DNA of 49,213 nucleotides from Acidobacteriota bacterium (GCA_023384575.1 JAHDVP010000008.1:1-49213); one strand, 5' to 3'; positions 7,342-17,700 are shown, numbered from the stretch's first letter. Numbers and translations are program-made. Notes: generated by a model not told the origin, from the letters alone.

Positions 7342-9323
7342 CGAGACGCCTCCTTCCTCAGGTCGGGCACGGTCTGCCGCAGGAACCGCTCGAACCACGC
7401 CAGCTCCCGTTCCATCTTGTCGCGCTGGTGCAGGAGCTCGCGGAACACGTGCGGCTCGCGCGGATACGCGACGAGCTCGGTCTCGACGCCGGCCGCGCGC
7501 AGGCCGCGGTAGAACTCCATGCTCTGCGGAAACGGGCACCGCACGTCGTCGAGCCCGTGCAGCAGCAGCGTCGGCGTCTTCGCCTTCATGACGTGGCCGA
7601 TGGGCGACAGGCGGATGTACTTCATCGGGTCGGCCCAGGGCGTGCCGCCGACGTAGAAGTGCTCGACGTCGTAGGTGAGGTCGGCCTCGCCGAACACCGA
7701 GAAATGGTTCGAGACCATCGCGCCGGCCGAGGCCGCCTTGAAGCGGTGCGTCTGCGTCACGATCCACCCCGTCGAGATGCCGCCCCAGCTCCAGCCCATC
7801 ACGCCGAGGCGCTCGGGATCGGCGAGGCCGAGCGCGACGACGGCGTCGACGCCGGTCATGATGTCGTGGAAGTCGCCGCCGCCCGTGTCGCCGTTCATCC
7901 CCTGCAGGAAGCGGTCGCCGTAGTTGGTGCCGCCGCGGTAGTTGGGCCAGAGCACGGCGTAGCCGCGCCCGGCGAGCACCTGCGTGTAGTCCATGTAGTC
8001 GGGGTCGAAGGCGAGCGTCTTCGCAGCTTCGGGCCCGCCGTGCAACACGACGACGAGCGGGACCTTCGTGCCGGCCGCGTAGCCGACCGGCAGCGTGAGC
8101 AGGCCCTCGACGGTCCACCCGTCGCGGCTCGTCCACTCGATCGTGCGCGTCTCGCCGAGCATCCAGCCCGCGGCGTGCGCGTTCGGCTGCCAGGCGGGCT
8201 TCGCCGCGTACGGCGCGGTCGTGCCGCGCCACAGCGCCGGCGGCGTCGACGCGTCGGTGAAGACGAGGCCCACGGCCGAGCCGTCGGCCGTCGTCGAGAA
8301 CCCCTGTACCGTGCCGGTGTCGGCCGAGAGCGCGACGACGCGATCGGCGGTGAGGTCGAGCCGGCAGAGGCGGCGCGTGGCGCGGATGCCGCAGAGCGCG
8401 AGGACGTGCCGGCCGTCGTCGAGCACGCGCGGGCTCGCGAGGCCGTACTCGAACGCCTGCGCGAGGCGCGCGATGGCGCGGGTGGCGAGGTCGAGCCGGA
8501 ACAGCTTGGCTTCGGCGTTGACGAACCGCTCGGCGTCGGAGGCGACGAAGTAGACGGCGATGCCGTCAGGCGACCACTGGAGCTGCTGCTCGAGCGCGTC
8601 GTTGTCGGTCAGACGGACCGGGGCCCCGCCGTCGACGGGCAGGGAGAAGATCTCGCTCTCGCGCGCGAGGTCGAAGAGCGTCGTCGGCGCCATGGCGACG
8701 GCGAGCTTCCGGCCGTCTGGCGCCCAGGCGAACTCGCGCACATCCATGTCGGGCGTCGCGAGGCGACGGACCTCGCGGGTGCGGACGTCGAGTACCCACA
8801 GGCGCCGCCACTCGAACGTCTGGTTCACGACGTAGGCATCGTCACCCCGCTGCGCTCGCTCGCGCTGCTCGTCGGTCGTCGGGTCGACGGCGCTGAAGGC
8901 GATGGCCGCTCCGTCGGGCGACCAGGCGAATGCCGATACCGGCGTCGGGCTGTCGGTGAGGCGTTCCGGCTCGCCGCCGGGGAAGGCGAGCATCCACACC
9001 TGGTCGCGGTCGCCGCGGGCCGAGAGATAGGCGAGCCTGGCGCCGTCGGGCGCCCATCGCGGCGAGCGGTCGTTCGGCCCTCTCGTGATCTGCCGCGCGG
9101 GCTCGTCGCCCGCCTGCAGCCACAGGCTGCGGCTCGTGCGGTTGCGCGTCTCATCGGGCTCGCTCGCGACGACGACGAGGCGGCGGCCATCGGGCGCCAT
9201 CTGCGGGTCGGCCAGGCGGCGCAGGGTGAGGACGTCGTCGATGGTCATCGGCCGCGGCTGAGCCGCAGCGGTCGCGGGCGCTCCAATCAGCACGAGGACC
9301 AACGCAGACAGGAGACGATGCAT
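7338..9323 (-). CDS. Exported S9 family prolyl oligopeptidase / acylaminoacyl-peptidase-like enzyme
   Basis: The 661-residue protein has a signal peptide at 1-21. A beta-propeller region of TolB/WD-like repeats follows (about 30-380), seen as APDGRRL, WAPDGARLAYLS, WSPDGAAIAFS and WAPDGRKLAVA. The C-terminal alpha/beta-hydrolase carries the serine nucleophile in GWSWGG (near residue 512), aspartate in LLHGLDDVRCP and histidine in REPHVF. VVLHGGPE is the oxyanion-hole region. The enzyme should cleave short peptides in the periplasm or outside the cell. Length and order fit the S9C group. It is coupled by ATGA to the GlcG-like gene. Three palindromes lie in the gap upstream, and no sharp promoter is visible. 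Confidence 0.9.
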   Translation of the reverse strand: MHRLLSALVLVLIGAPATAAAQPRPMTIDDVLTLRRLADPQMAPDGRRLVVVASEPDETRNRTSRSLWLQAGDEPARQITRGPNDRSPRWAPDGARLAYLSARGDRDQVWMLAFPGGEPERLTDSPTPVSAFAWSPDGAAIAFSAVDPTTDEQRERAQRGDDAYVVNQTFEWRRLWVLDVRTREVRRLATPDMDVREFAWAPDGRKLAVAMAPTTLFDLARESEIFSLPVDGGAPVRLTDNDALEQQLQWSPDGIAVYFVASDAERFVNAEAKLFRLDLATRAIARLAQAFEYGLASPRVLDDGRHVLALCGIRATRRLCRLDLTADRVVALSADTGTVQGFSTTADGSAVGLVFTDASTPPALWRGTTAPYAAKPAWQPNAHAAGWMLGETRTIEWTSRDGWTVEGLLTLPVGYAAGTKVPLVVVLHGGPEAAKTLAFDPDYMDYTQVLAGRGYAVLWPNYRGGTNYGDRFLQGMNGDTGGGDFHDIMTGVDAVVALGLADPERLGVMGWSWGGISTGWIVTQTHRFKAASAGAMVSNHFSVFGEADLTYDVEHFYVGGTPWADPMKYIRLSPIGHVMKAKTPTLLLHGLDDVRCPFPQSMEFYRGLRAAGVETELVAYPREPHVFRELLHQRDKMERELAWFERFLRQTVPDLRKEASR

Positions 9324-9331
9324 GAACTCCT

Positions 9332-9460
9332 CCGCCGGGGCTGAAACCCCGGCGCTACGGACGACACGAACCGGACGATCACGGGCGTAGCGCGAGGGGC
9401 TTCAGCCCCGCCGGTGCCGATCCCGAATGCCGTCGTAGCGGCGGGGCTTCAGCCCCGCCG
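9332..9460. repeat. Cluster of three REP-like palindromes
   Basis: Copies lie at 9332-9360 (CCGCCGGGGCTGAAACCCCG continuing GCGCTACGG), 9387-9413 (inverted, GTAGCGCGAGGGGCTTCAGC) and 9432-9460 (inverted, GTCGTAGCGGCGGGGCTTCA). The third overlaps the last codons and stop codon of rdgB, whose TGA (9451-9449) is the TGA inside GGGGCTGAAGCCCC. Confidence 0.85.
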
Positions 9461-10054
9461 ATCCGAATCCAGCAGGAACGCCCGCAACGCGCGGAACGCG
9501 TGGCCGCGATGGCTGACCGCGTGCTTGTCCCCCGCCTCGACCTCGGCGAGCGTCCGGCCGAGCGGCGGATAGAAGAAGATCGGGTCGTAGCCGAACCCGC
9601 CCGTGCCTCGCGGCTCGCGCGTGATGAGGCCCTCGACGACGCCTCGCACCTCGAACAGGACCTGATTGCCGCGTGCGAGGGCGAGCGCGCAGACGAACCG
9701 CGCCGGGCTGTCGCGGTGCCCGCGTTCGTCGAGGCGACGAAAGATGTTCTCGAACTTCTCCGGGTAGGTCCCGCCGGGGAAGCGGGCCGAGCGCACGCCC
9801 GGCTCGCCGTCGAGCGCGTCGATTTCGAGGCCCGAGTCCTCGGCAACCGTCAGCCACCCCGTGGCGCGCGCGTAGTACGTCGCCTTCTGTCTGGCGTTCT
9901 CTTCGAAGGTCGCGCCCGTTTCGTCCGGCTCCGGCACGGCGGGCGCACTGGCCAAGGAGACGATCGCGAGCCGCACGCCAGCGAGCAGCGCCGCGATCTC
10001 GTCGAACTTGCCGGTGTTGGTCGTCGCCACCAGCAGGCGCTCGCTGCCGTCCAT
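9449..10054 (-). CDS. rdgB: Non-canonical purine NTP pyrophosphatase (RdgB/HAM1)
   Basis: The 201-residue protein has the full RdgB/HAM1 signature: TTNTGKFDEI at the N-terminus, GATFEENARQKA, VAEDSGLEIDALDGEPGVRSARF, ALARG, GGFGYDPIFFYPPLGRT and AVSHRGHAFRAL. It hydrolyses dITP, XTP and similar damaged nucleotides to monophosphates, protecting DNA and RNA. The ATG at 10054 shares one base with the rph stop (TGATG). The stop codon lies within a palindromic repeat. Confidence 0.97.
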   Translation of the reverse strand: MDGSERLLVATTNTGKFDEIAALLAGVRLAIVSLASAPAVPEPDETGATFEENARQKATYYARATGWLTVAEDSGLEIDALDGEPGVRSARFPGGTYPEKFENIFRRLDERGHRDSPARFVCALALARGNQVLFEVRGVVEGLITREPRGTGGFGYDPIFFYPPLGRTLAEVEAGDKHAVSHRGHAFRALRAFLLDSDRRG

Positions 10055-10803
10055 CACGAGCGCGCAGCCGGGGCGGGCGCAAGGAGGTCGCCCACGATCG
10101 AACGCTGGAGGTCGACGAGCTGCCGGATGGCCTCGCCGGCCAGCGTCAGCAACTGGTCGAGGTCGTCCTGGGAGAACGGCTCGCCCTCGGCCGTGCCCTG
10201 GACCTCGACGAACCGCCCATCGCCCGTCTTGATGACGTTCATGTCGACCTCGGCCCGCGAATCCTCGTCGTAGGCGAGGTCGACGACCGGCGTGCCGTCG
10301 ACGATGCCCACGCTGGTGGCCGCGACGTAGTCGGTGATCGGCATCACCTGCAGCCCGCCCTGCGTGCGGACCTTCTGCAGCGCGAGCACGAGCGCGACGA
10401 ACGCGCCGGTGATCGAGGCGGTGCGCGTGCCGCCATCGGCCTGGATGACGTCGCAATCGACCCAGACGGTGCGTTCGCCCAGGGCCTCGAGCCGCGTCAC
10501 GGCGCGCAGCGCCCGCCCGATGAGCCGCTGGATCTCCTGCGTGCGGCCGCTGACCTTGCCGCTCGTCGCCTCGCGCGTGTTCCGCGTGTTGGTCGCGCGG
10601 GGGAGCATGCCGTACTCCGCGGTCACCCAGCCCTTGCCCGCCCCGCGAAGGAACGGCGGCACCCGGTCCTCGACGCTCGCGGCGCAGATGACCCGCGTGT
10701 TCCCGGCTTCGATGAGCACGGATCCTTCGGCGTGAATCAGGTAGTGCGGGGTCATGCGCGTCGCGCGCAGCTCTGCGGCGGCGCGCTGGTCGGATCGGGT
10801 CAT
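10054..10803 (-). CDS. rph: Ribonuclease PH
   Basis: The 249-residue phosphorolytic 3' exoribonuclease trims tRNA 3' ends. Visible motifs are [33 protein letters not shown], the RNA-binding [37 protein letters not shown] and [17 protein letters not shown]. Length and order are canonical. It is coupled at both ends: its ATG overlaps the GerMN gene's stop (ATGA), and its stop overlaps the rdgB start. The amidase-GerMN-rph-rdgB order is a commonly seen bacterial arrangement. Confidence 0.98.
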   Translation of the reverse strand: MTRSDQRAAAELRATRMTPHYLIHAEGSVLIEAGNTRVICAASVEDRVPPFLRGAGKGWVTAEYGMLPRATNTRNTREATSGKVSGRTQEIQRLIGRALRAVTRLEALGERTVWVDCDVIQADGGTRTASITGAFVALVLALQKVRTQGGLQVMPITDYVAATSVGIVDGTPVVDLAYDEDSRAEVDMNVIKTGDGRFVEVQGTAEGEPFSQDDLDQLLTLAGEAIRQLVDLQRSIVGDLLAPAPAARS

Positions 10804-11384
10804 TCGGGTGCCTCAGTCCACTCGAGGTTCTTCCGGAGCGGGTGCCGGAGATCGATGTGGCCGGCGAGGGAGTCGACCTCGCGGCCGTCGACGAGAATCT
10901 GCACGGCTCCGATGGCCGGCAGGTTCGTGGTCAGGGTGTTCACGACGGCGTAGACGGAGAAGAGCTCGTCGAGCGAGCCGCCCCGGTGGGCCGTCGTCGC
11001 GGTCGCGCTCAGGTCGACGTAGGCCTCGCCGCGGTCGGTGAGATACACCCCGCGCAGCGCCGTGCCCTCTGGCAGGGGCCCTGCGAGCGGTTCGGGTGCC
11101 GGGCCGAGCAGGGCGGTCAGGATGGCGCGTGCCTGCTCCGCGGTGTTCTCGCCGTAGGCCACCTCGCGTTCGACCGAGACGAGCCGCATGCCGTCCTCGG
11201 ACACGAAGAACAGGTTCGCGCGGATGCGGCGCGCATCGGCGGCCGACGTTCCGGGCGCGATCGGCACCGCGGCCGTGTCGAGCACCCGAGGGCCGAACCA
11301 GCGCGGCATGCCCGCCACGAGCAGCCATCCGATCGCCACCGCGATCGCGGCGCCGAGCAGGCCGACGAGCACGACGCGGCGCAC
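10800..11384 (-). CDS. GerMN domain membrane protein
   Basis: From the GTG at 11384, which shares one base with the amidase stop (TAGTG), the protein has 194 residues. An N-terminal membrane anchor ([20 protein letters not shown]) is followed by a GerMN (PF10646) domain. This shows as [18 protein letters not shown], the helix [23 protein letters not shown], and the tail [20 protein letters not shown]. GerMN proteins sit in the envelope and are often encoded beside cell-wall amidases, as here. The frame stays open to 11438, but an ATG there would overlap the amidase by 55 bases. The coupled GTG is the better start. Confidence 0.85.
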   Translation of the reverse strand: MRRVVLVGLLGAAIAVAIGWLLVAGMPRWFGPRVLDTAAVPIAPGTSAADARRIRANLFFVSEDGMRLVSVEREVAYGENTAEQARAILTALLGPAPEPLAGPLPEGTALRGVYLTDRGEAYVDLSATATTAHRGGSLDELFSVYAVVNTLTTNLPAIGAVQILVDGREVDSLAGHIDLRHPLRKNLEWTEAPE

Positions 11385-12982
11385 TACCGGCTCCCCTCGG
11401 GGCCCGGATCGGGCGCGCGGCGGCCGCTCTCGATCCACGTGCGGAAGCGGACGACGCTCTCGAACAGGGCCTGGACGATGAGCGACTGGTGCCCGTTCGA
11501 CGTCAGCAGGCGTTCCTCGTCCGGGTGGCTGATGAAGCCCATCTCGACCAGCACGGCGGGCATGTTGGCGCCGACGAGGACCCGGAACGGTGCCTGCTGG
11601 ATGGCGCGCGCGCTCATCGGGACCCGGCTGCGCAGCGCCTGCTCGACGAGGCCGGCGAACACGGCGGAGTCCTCGAGGTGTCGGACCTGCGCCATCTCCC
11701 AGAGGATCATCTCGACCTGCCGGCTACCGCCGCCGACGGCCGGCAGCCAGGTGCCCTCGGCCTCGGCGATGCGCCTGGCCTCGGGCCCGTACTCGTCGAT
11801 GCTCAGATAGAACACCTCGGCCCCGCGCGCGGACGCGCGCACCGACGCGTTCGCGTGCAGGCTGATGAAGAGGTCGGCCTTGTTGTTGTTGGCGATGGCC
11901 GCGCGCTCGTCGAGCGGCACCGTCTGGTCGCCGTCGCGCGTGAGCAGGGCGCGGATGCCGAGCCGGTTCTCGATCGTGGCGCGCAGCTGCCGCGCCACGG
12001 CCAGGGCGACGTCCTTCTCGAGGGCGCCTCCAGGCCCCCGGGCGCCCTCCTCGTCACCGCCGTGGCCGGGGTCGATCACCACCGTGCGGATGGCCGAGGC
12101 CGGCTGGTCGAAGAGCACCGGGGGCGGTTCCGGGGCCGTGGGCGTCGGCGCGGGCGGCGAGCTCGCGCCGTCGGCCAGGACCTCGACGACGAGTTGCGTG
12201 GCATTCGGCTCGACCGGGACCTCGGAGGCGCGATACGAGGCGTAGCGCCGGCCGAGCTCGATGGCGATGGCCGTCGACGGCTCGACGACCCTCACGCTCT
12301 GCACGAGATCCGGCACAGAAGGCGGTTCGATCTGCGCGTCGAGCAGGTCGCAGTCGAACCGCACGACCAGCCGGCCCGCTTCGGCCGTCACCGCGTGAGG
12401 CGTTCGCGGCGTGATGTCGAAGGTCACGCGCGCCAGCTCGCCCAGCCGCTCCGTGCGCACGGCGACGCGTGGCGCGCGCAGGTCGCCCACGATCACGAGC
12501 CGCGAGGGTGCGCGCAGTTCGATCCGCACATCGGAGATGAGCGGCAAGGCCCGGCCGACGAACTCGAGGGGCACCAGCCACGTCGAGCCCGAGCGGACGG
12601 GTGCCGCGGGGAGGGAGACGAGCCGGCCGCCCGCCGAGGCCAGGCCCTGTCCGGGCGAGAGCACGAGCGTGCGCCCCCCCCGATCGACGGTAATGCCGCC
12701 GGCCAGGGTGTCTTCACGAACGGTGAGATCGAAGATGGCGGCGAGGTCGGCGAGTGAGACGACCTCACGCTCACCCGACACGCTGACCGGCAGGGCCTGC
12801 CGTCCCTCCTTCGACAGCACGACGTAGGCGGGTGCCGAGCGCGGGGGCGCGGTCTGGCCCTGCAGCAGGTTGCCGACGGCCAGGGTCAGCCCAACGAGAC
12901 ACGTTCCAACGGCGAGTCGTCTTCGAATCACGGGCCCTCGAGCGTTCGCCGTCGGGCGGCGACGCCAGTGTCCATCAATCAT
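11384..12982 (-). CDS. N-acetylmuramoyl-L-alanine amidase (AMIN + Amidase_3)
   Basis: The 532-residue protein has a signal peptide (hydrophobic core LAVGTCLVGLTLAVGNLL). A copper-amine-oxidase-N-like or AMIN-type beta region follows (about 45-150), then an AMIN domain (about 170-280). A proline-rich linker leads to a C-terminal zinc amidase. Zinc and catalytic residues are visible in VVIDPGHGGDEEGA, LEKDVALAVARQL (Glu), DLFISLHANAS and the catalytic glutamate of AVLVEMGFISHPDEE. It should cleave the stem peptide from glycan strands during cell division. The ATG at 12982 is used here; the GTG at 12931 would also keep the signal peptide. It is the first gene of the four-gene coupled operon. Confidence 0.93.
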   Translation of the reverse strand: MIDGHWRRRPTANARGPVIRRRLAVGTCLVGLTLAVGNLLQGQTAPPRSAPAYVVLSKEGRQALPVSVSGEREVVSLADLAAIFDLTVREDTLAGGITVDRGGRTLVLSPGQGLASAGGRLVSLPAAPVRSGSTWLVPLEFVGRALPLISDVRIELRAPSRLVIVGDLRAPRVAVRTERLGELARVTFDITPRTPHAVTAEAGRLVVRFDCDLLDAQIEPPSVPDLVQSVRVVEPSTAIAIELGRRYASYRASEVPVEPNATQLVVEVLADGASSPPAPTPTAPEPPPVLFDQPASAIRTVVIDPGHGGDEEGARGPGGALEKDVALAVARQLRATIENRLGIRALLTRDGDQTVPLDERAAIANNNKADLFISLHANASVRASARGAEVFYLSIDEYGPEARRIAEAEGTWLPAVGGGSRQVEMILWEMAQVRHLEDSAVFAGLVEQALRSRVPMSARAIQQAPFRVLVGANMPAVLVEMGFISHPDEERLLTSNGHQSLIVQALFESVVRFRTWIESGRRAPDPGPEGSR

Positions 12983-13039
12983 AGCGCGAGGGCCGCGCGC
13001 GGCCGGCCCCGGGCCCGCGCCTCGTGGCACAATCGCGCC

Positions 13040-14629
13040 ATGTCGCCACTCGGCCACGTGCGGTCTGATGCCTGGGGGCTCGCCCTCGTCCTGCTCGGCG
13101 CGCTCGTCCTGCGCGTCCCGCTCGCCGCCCGCGCGCCCTCGCCCGGCATCGCCGATCCGACGTACTACTACAACGTCGCGCGCAGCCTGGCCGACGGCCG
13201 CGGCTTCGAGGTCGATTTCCTCTGGCAGTTCCACCAGCCGCCGGCCGACGTCACGCACCAGACCAACTACTATCCGCCGCTGGCGGCGGTGCTCGTCGCC
13301 GGGGGCATGGCGACGGCGGGCCGCTCCGTCGGAGCCGCCCTCATCGCGCCGGTCGTCTTCGGCGCGGTCGTGCTGCCGCTCTTCGCCTGGGCGCTCGCCG
13401 GCGTTGCCGGACTCCAGGGCGGCGGGCGCCTGTTCGCCGCGGCGGCGGTGGCGAGCATGCCGGAGTTCGTCCTCAACGCGGTGCGCACCGACACCACGAT
13501 CTTCTTCGTGCCCTTCGCGGGCCTGTCGCTCCTGGGCCTGGGCGCCTGGCTCGCCGCGCCCGAGGCGCCGAGAGGCCGCTGGTGGATGGCGATGGCCGGC
13601 CTCGCGGCGGGGCTCGCGTACCTCACGCGGCTCGACGGGCTCCTGCTCGTGCCGACGGCCCTCGTCGTGCTGGCCGTGGCGGCGCGGCGCGTCGCCGGTC
13701 GCAGCCGATGGCTCTCGCTTGGTACGGCCCTGGTGGCGTTCCTCGTGCCGTTGCTGGCCGTCACCGCTCCCTGGCTCGTGCGCAATCACCTCGTGCTCGG
13801 GACGATGTTCCCCGTGAGGCTGGGCCAGACGATGTTCGTGACCGAGGTCCTCGACCTGTTCACGTACGGCCGGACGTTCACGCTGCAGTCGTATCTCGAC
13901 TGGGGCCTCGGTAACATCACCGGTAAGGTCACGTTCGAGGCGCTCGGCAACGCGAAGATGATGGTGGTGCTGCTCGCCGCGTTCGCGCCGTTCGTCCTCG
14001 CGGGCCTGGGGATGCTGGCCGGGCGCCTCGTGCCCGAACGCCCGCGCCTGGTCGTGCTGCTTCCCGCCGTCGTCTTCCTCGCAGGAGCGTTCGCCTACTA
14101 CACGGCGCTCGTGCCGTTGCTCAGCCAGAGCGGCAGCTTCAAGAAGGCGGTGATGACACTCGTCCCGTTCGGGGCCGTCGTCGGGGCGTGGGCGGTGCAG
14201 GTGATGGTGCCGGCGGCGCGGGGCCGGGCGGTGCTCCAGGCGGCGGTGTCGGCGCTGCTCGTCTTCCAGGCCCTCGATCTCGTGCGATCGGATTTCAGGC
14301 GCATCGAAGAGTACGAAGCCATGCTGGCCCCGACGCGGGCGGCCCTCGATACGCTGCCCGACTCGAACGGGGACGGCCGCGTCGTGGTCATGACACAGGA
14401 TCCCTTCCAGTGGAACTACTACGGGTACGCGGCGGTCATGCTGCCCAACGACGACCGCGACACGATCGTCGAGGCCGCGAGACGATACGCGGTCGATTAC
14501 TTCGTGTTTCCCGCCGACCGGGCGGCGCTCGACGCCGTGCAGCACGGCGAGGAGGACGACCCGCGGCTGCAGCGGGTGTGGCGGAACGCGCGGACGGGCA
14601 TGGCGATCTACCGGCTCGTGCGGCAGTGA
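13040..14629 (+). CDS. GT39/ArnT-like membrane glycosyltransferase
   Basis: The 529-residue protein has about 11-12 hydrophobic segments. The first extracytoplasmic loop holds the GIADPTYYYNVARSLADGRG region, where acidic residues serve catalysis in polyprenyl-phosphate-dependent (GT-C fold) transferases. Further markers are the helix with TNYYPPLAAVLVAG and the YLTRLDGLLLVPTAL segment. It should transfer a sugar from a lipid carrier to protein or lipid outside the inner membrane. Donor and acceptor are unknown. The start at 13040 is chosen because the open frame upstream overlaps the divergent amidase promoter region. CACAAT (13028-13033) is a possible -10, which would make the message almost leaderless. 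Confidence 0.8.
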   Translation: MSPLGHVRSDAWGLALVLLGALVLRVPLAARAPSPGIADPTYYYNVARSLADGRGFEVDFLWQFHQPPADVTHQTNYYPPLAAVLVAGGMATAGRSVGAALIAPVVFGAVVLPLFAWALAGVAGLQGGGRLFAAAAVASMPEFVLNAVRTDTTIFFVPFAGLSLLGLGAWLAAPEAPRGRWWMAMAGLAAGLAYLTRLDGLLLVPTALVVLAVAARRVAGRSRWLSLGTALVAFLVPLLAVTAPWLVRNHLVLGTMFPVRLGQTMFVTEVLDLFTYGRTFTLQSYLDWGLGNITGKVTFEALGNAKMMVVLLAAFAPFVLAGLGMLAGRLVPERPRLVVLLPAVVFLAGAFAYYTALVPLLSQSGSFKKAVMTLVPFGAVVGAWAVQVMVPAARGRAVLQAAVSALLVFQALDLVRSDFRRIEEYEAMLAPTRAALDTLPDSNGDGRVVVMTQDPFQWNYYGYAAVMLPNDDRDTIVEAARRYAVDYFVFPADRAALDAVQHGEEDDPRLQRVWRNARTGMAIYRLVRQ

Positions 14630-14641
14630 CGGCGCTATAAT
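14613..14641 (+). promoter_or_regulatory. Candidate promoter of the large secreted repeat protein
   Basis: A perfect TATAAT (14636-14641) lies just after the stop at 14629. GGCTCG (14613-14618) lies 17 bases upstream of it. Transcription would start near 14648, about 100 bases before the ATG at 14749. Confidence 0.45.
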
Positions 14642-14748
14642 GGGAGTCCGCGCTCCGAAGTCCCCGCCGTTTGCCGAGCCGCTCGTTTCCGCCCCCAACG
14701 ACACTGCCCCCGCCGAGCACGATCAAGGTGCTCTTCAGGGGTCGAGTC

Positions 14749-17700
14749 ATGAGGTGGTCGATCGTCCGCGGCGTGGCCCTGGTCGGCAGCGTCGTCCTCG
14801 CCGCTGGTGCCTTCGTTCGGCCCGCCATCGCCCAGACGGGCCTTCCGCCCGACGCCCCGTTCACCGTGGCCACGTTCTTCGGGGGCAGCGCCGGCGATTA
14901 CGCCCGTGCGGTGGCGACCGATGCCGATGGGTACGTCTACATCGCCGGCGACACCGAGTCGCCCGACTTCCCCTGGACCGCGAGACTCTACACCGGCCCG
15001 ACCGCGTCGCGGCTGGCGTTCGTGCTGAAGCTCACGCCCGACGGGTCGCGGGTCGTCTTCGCCACGCTGATTGGCCCGGCGGTGCTGTACGACCTTGCCG
15101 TCGATGTCGCGGGCCACGCCTATGTCGCTGGGGAGACGTACGCCTCCGACTTCCCCATGGTCAACGCCTTTCAGCCGCTGTGCTCCAGTTGCGATCGCGG
15201 TTACCACTCGATGTCCGATGCCGTCGTGGCGAAGCTCGACCCGTCGGGCGCGGCGCTCGTGTACTCGACGTATCTCGGGAGCGAGGGCGGCGACCGGGCC
15301 GCGGCCATCGCCGTCGACTCAGCCGGCCGTGCGGTCGTCGTGGGAGAGGCCGAGGTGGGGCGGGGTTCCGATTTCCCCGTGGTGAACACCCCGGCGTGGA
15401 GCCAGGCTGCCGAGGGCCCTTGGCGCCCGACGGGCTTCGTGGCCATCTTCTCGCCGGACGGCGACACGCTGGAGATGGTCGCGCGGCTGCACGCGTCGGT
15501 CGGGGACGTCGCCGTCGACGCGCACGACCGCATTCACCTCACTGGCCGTGTCGAGGCAGAGCCGGGGATCCCGCTCGTCCGGCCCACGCAGATCCTCGCG
15601 CGCGGCAGCGACGCCTTCGCGATGCGGGTCGCCCCGAATGGCGCGACGCTCGAGTTCTCGACGCTCGTCGGCGGCAGCGGGGACGACGGCGCCACCAGCC
15701 TGGCTGTGGCGCCGGACGGCGACATCGTGATCGCCGGGTACACATTCTCCGAAGATCTGGCCACGCAGGGGGCATGGCAGACCACCTTGCAGACCCAGGG
15801 AGACGCGTTCGTCGCGCGACTCGATCCCGAGACCCCCGCTGTGCGATACGCGTCGTACCTCGGGGGCGGCACGTGGCAAGACATCGTCCGCGGGTTGGCC
15901 GTCGACGCCTTGGGGCGCGCCTTCGTCGTCGGCACGACGTCATCGATTGATTTTCCTGCCGTGCCGCCGGCGACAGACCCCGCGCGAACGACCTCGATCT
16001 TTGTGGGCGCCGTCGGAGGCCAGTCGGTCGTTCCGGCACACGTCGTGGGGCCGAGCGCGACCCCGTCGTGCTTCGCGTCGTCGCCCGCCGAGCCCGGACT
16101 CGTCTACGCAGGCAGTTACGTTGGCCTTCTGCGCAGCGTGGACGGGGGACACACGTGGGCGTTCGTCGAGCATCCCCTGACCGCCGACAGGCACATCGAG
16201 GCGATCGCCGTTCCTCCTGGAGCGGCCCACGTGGTCTATGCCATCGCCACTCGACTCACGGCGCAGCTCGTGAAGACCACGAACGCGGGTCAGGACTGGA
16301 CCGTGGTCGACCTGCCGACGTCGCAATCGCCCAACCGCGTCGTCGCCGACCCCTTCGACCCGGAGACGGTCTACGTCGGGGCCGCGGACGAGTGGCTGCG
16401 CAGTCGTGACGGAGGGGACACCTGGGTGCGAATCGACGGCGGGATCCGCGGGCCCCTCGTCACACATCCACACGAGCCTGGGCGCCTGTTTCGTGCGACG
16501 TGGAGCGGCCTCTACACCAGCACGACACGCGGCGACTCCTGGTCCCTCCTGAATGGCGCCCTCAGGGAGGACGGGATGCTCCACGTGTCTCGGGCCGACG
16601 CGGCCACGATGTACCTCCTCACGTGGCAGGCGCTCCATCGCACGGCAGACGGCGGTCGGGTCTGGGAACGCGTGCTGGGGAACCCAGGCGGCGTGCATCG
16701 GCAACTCGCGCTCGGCGCGCAGGATCCGAACGTGCTGTGGCTGGGCGGCCTCGACGGGCTGTTCCGCAGCGGCGACGGTGGCCGGACGCTGACGAAGGTC
16801 ACGTCGATTCCCGACCAGGTGTACGTGTCGGCGCTCTCGACGCACGCGGCCAGCCCGCATGCGCTGCACGTGGGCGTGGCGCTGTGGGAGCTGGACGCGT
16901 TCTTCTCGATCCTCAGTCCCCTCGGCGACGCGCTCGAGTACTCTGCGCGTGTCGGAGGAGCGGGACTCGACGTGTTGTGGAACGTTGCGGTGGCGCCGGA
17001 CGGCGCGGCCTGGATGGTGGGCTGGGCTGGTGCGCCCGGTCTGCCGGTGGCCGGCGCGATCAAGCCGTCGCCGCAGGGCGATGCCGACCTGTACGCGGCG
17101 CGGTTCGACGGAGCGGCAGACCACGACAACGACGGCTTGCCGACGTGGTGGGAGATTCGGACCGGCCTCGACCCGCACGTGCCCAATGCGGACGATGACG
17201 ACGACGGCGATGGCCTGACGAACGCGGAGGAATTCGAACGGGGCACCCATCCGCGCGGCCTCGTCCAGCGCTACCTGGCCGAGGGCGTGACCGGCTCGTT
17301 CTTCGAGACGCGCGTCAACGTCGTCAATCCGCGGGAGACGGAGACGGCCTCGGTCCAACTGCGCTTCCTGACCGACGCGGGCGAGACGGTGAGCGAGTGG
17401 CTGAGGGTGCCGCCGCGCACGAGGCGCGCGGTGACGCTGAACCGGGCGCCAGGGCTGGCGAACGCAGCGGTGTCCACCACGATCGAGTCGGACGTGCTCG
17501 TGGCGGTCGACCGGACGGTGACGTGGGATGCGGCCGGGTACGGGGCGCATGCCGGACAGGCGGTGGAGGCACCGGCCTCGGCGTGGTATTTCGCCGAAGG
17601 GGCGACGACCTCCGGGTTCGAGCTGTACTACCTGGTCGAGAACCCGAATCCGGTGGCCGCCCGCGTCACCTTCACGTGGTTGCCGGGCGATGACCGGGGC

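Noticed and set aside
12983-14630. Long open frame on the minus strand opposite the GT39-like gene, continuous with the amidase frame
   Set aside because: It is antisense to a clear membrane protein. Its translation is rich in Arg, His, Glu and Gly without motifs. It is a by-product of high GC in third codon positions.
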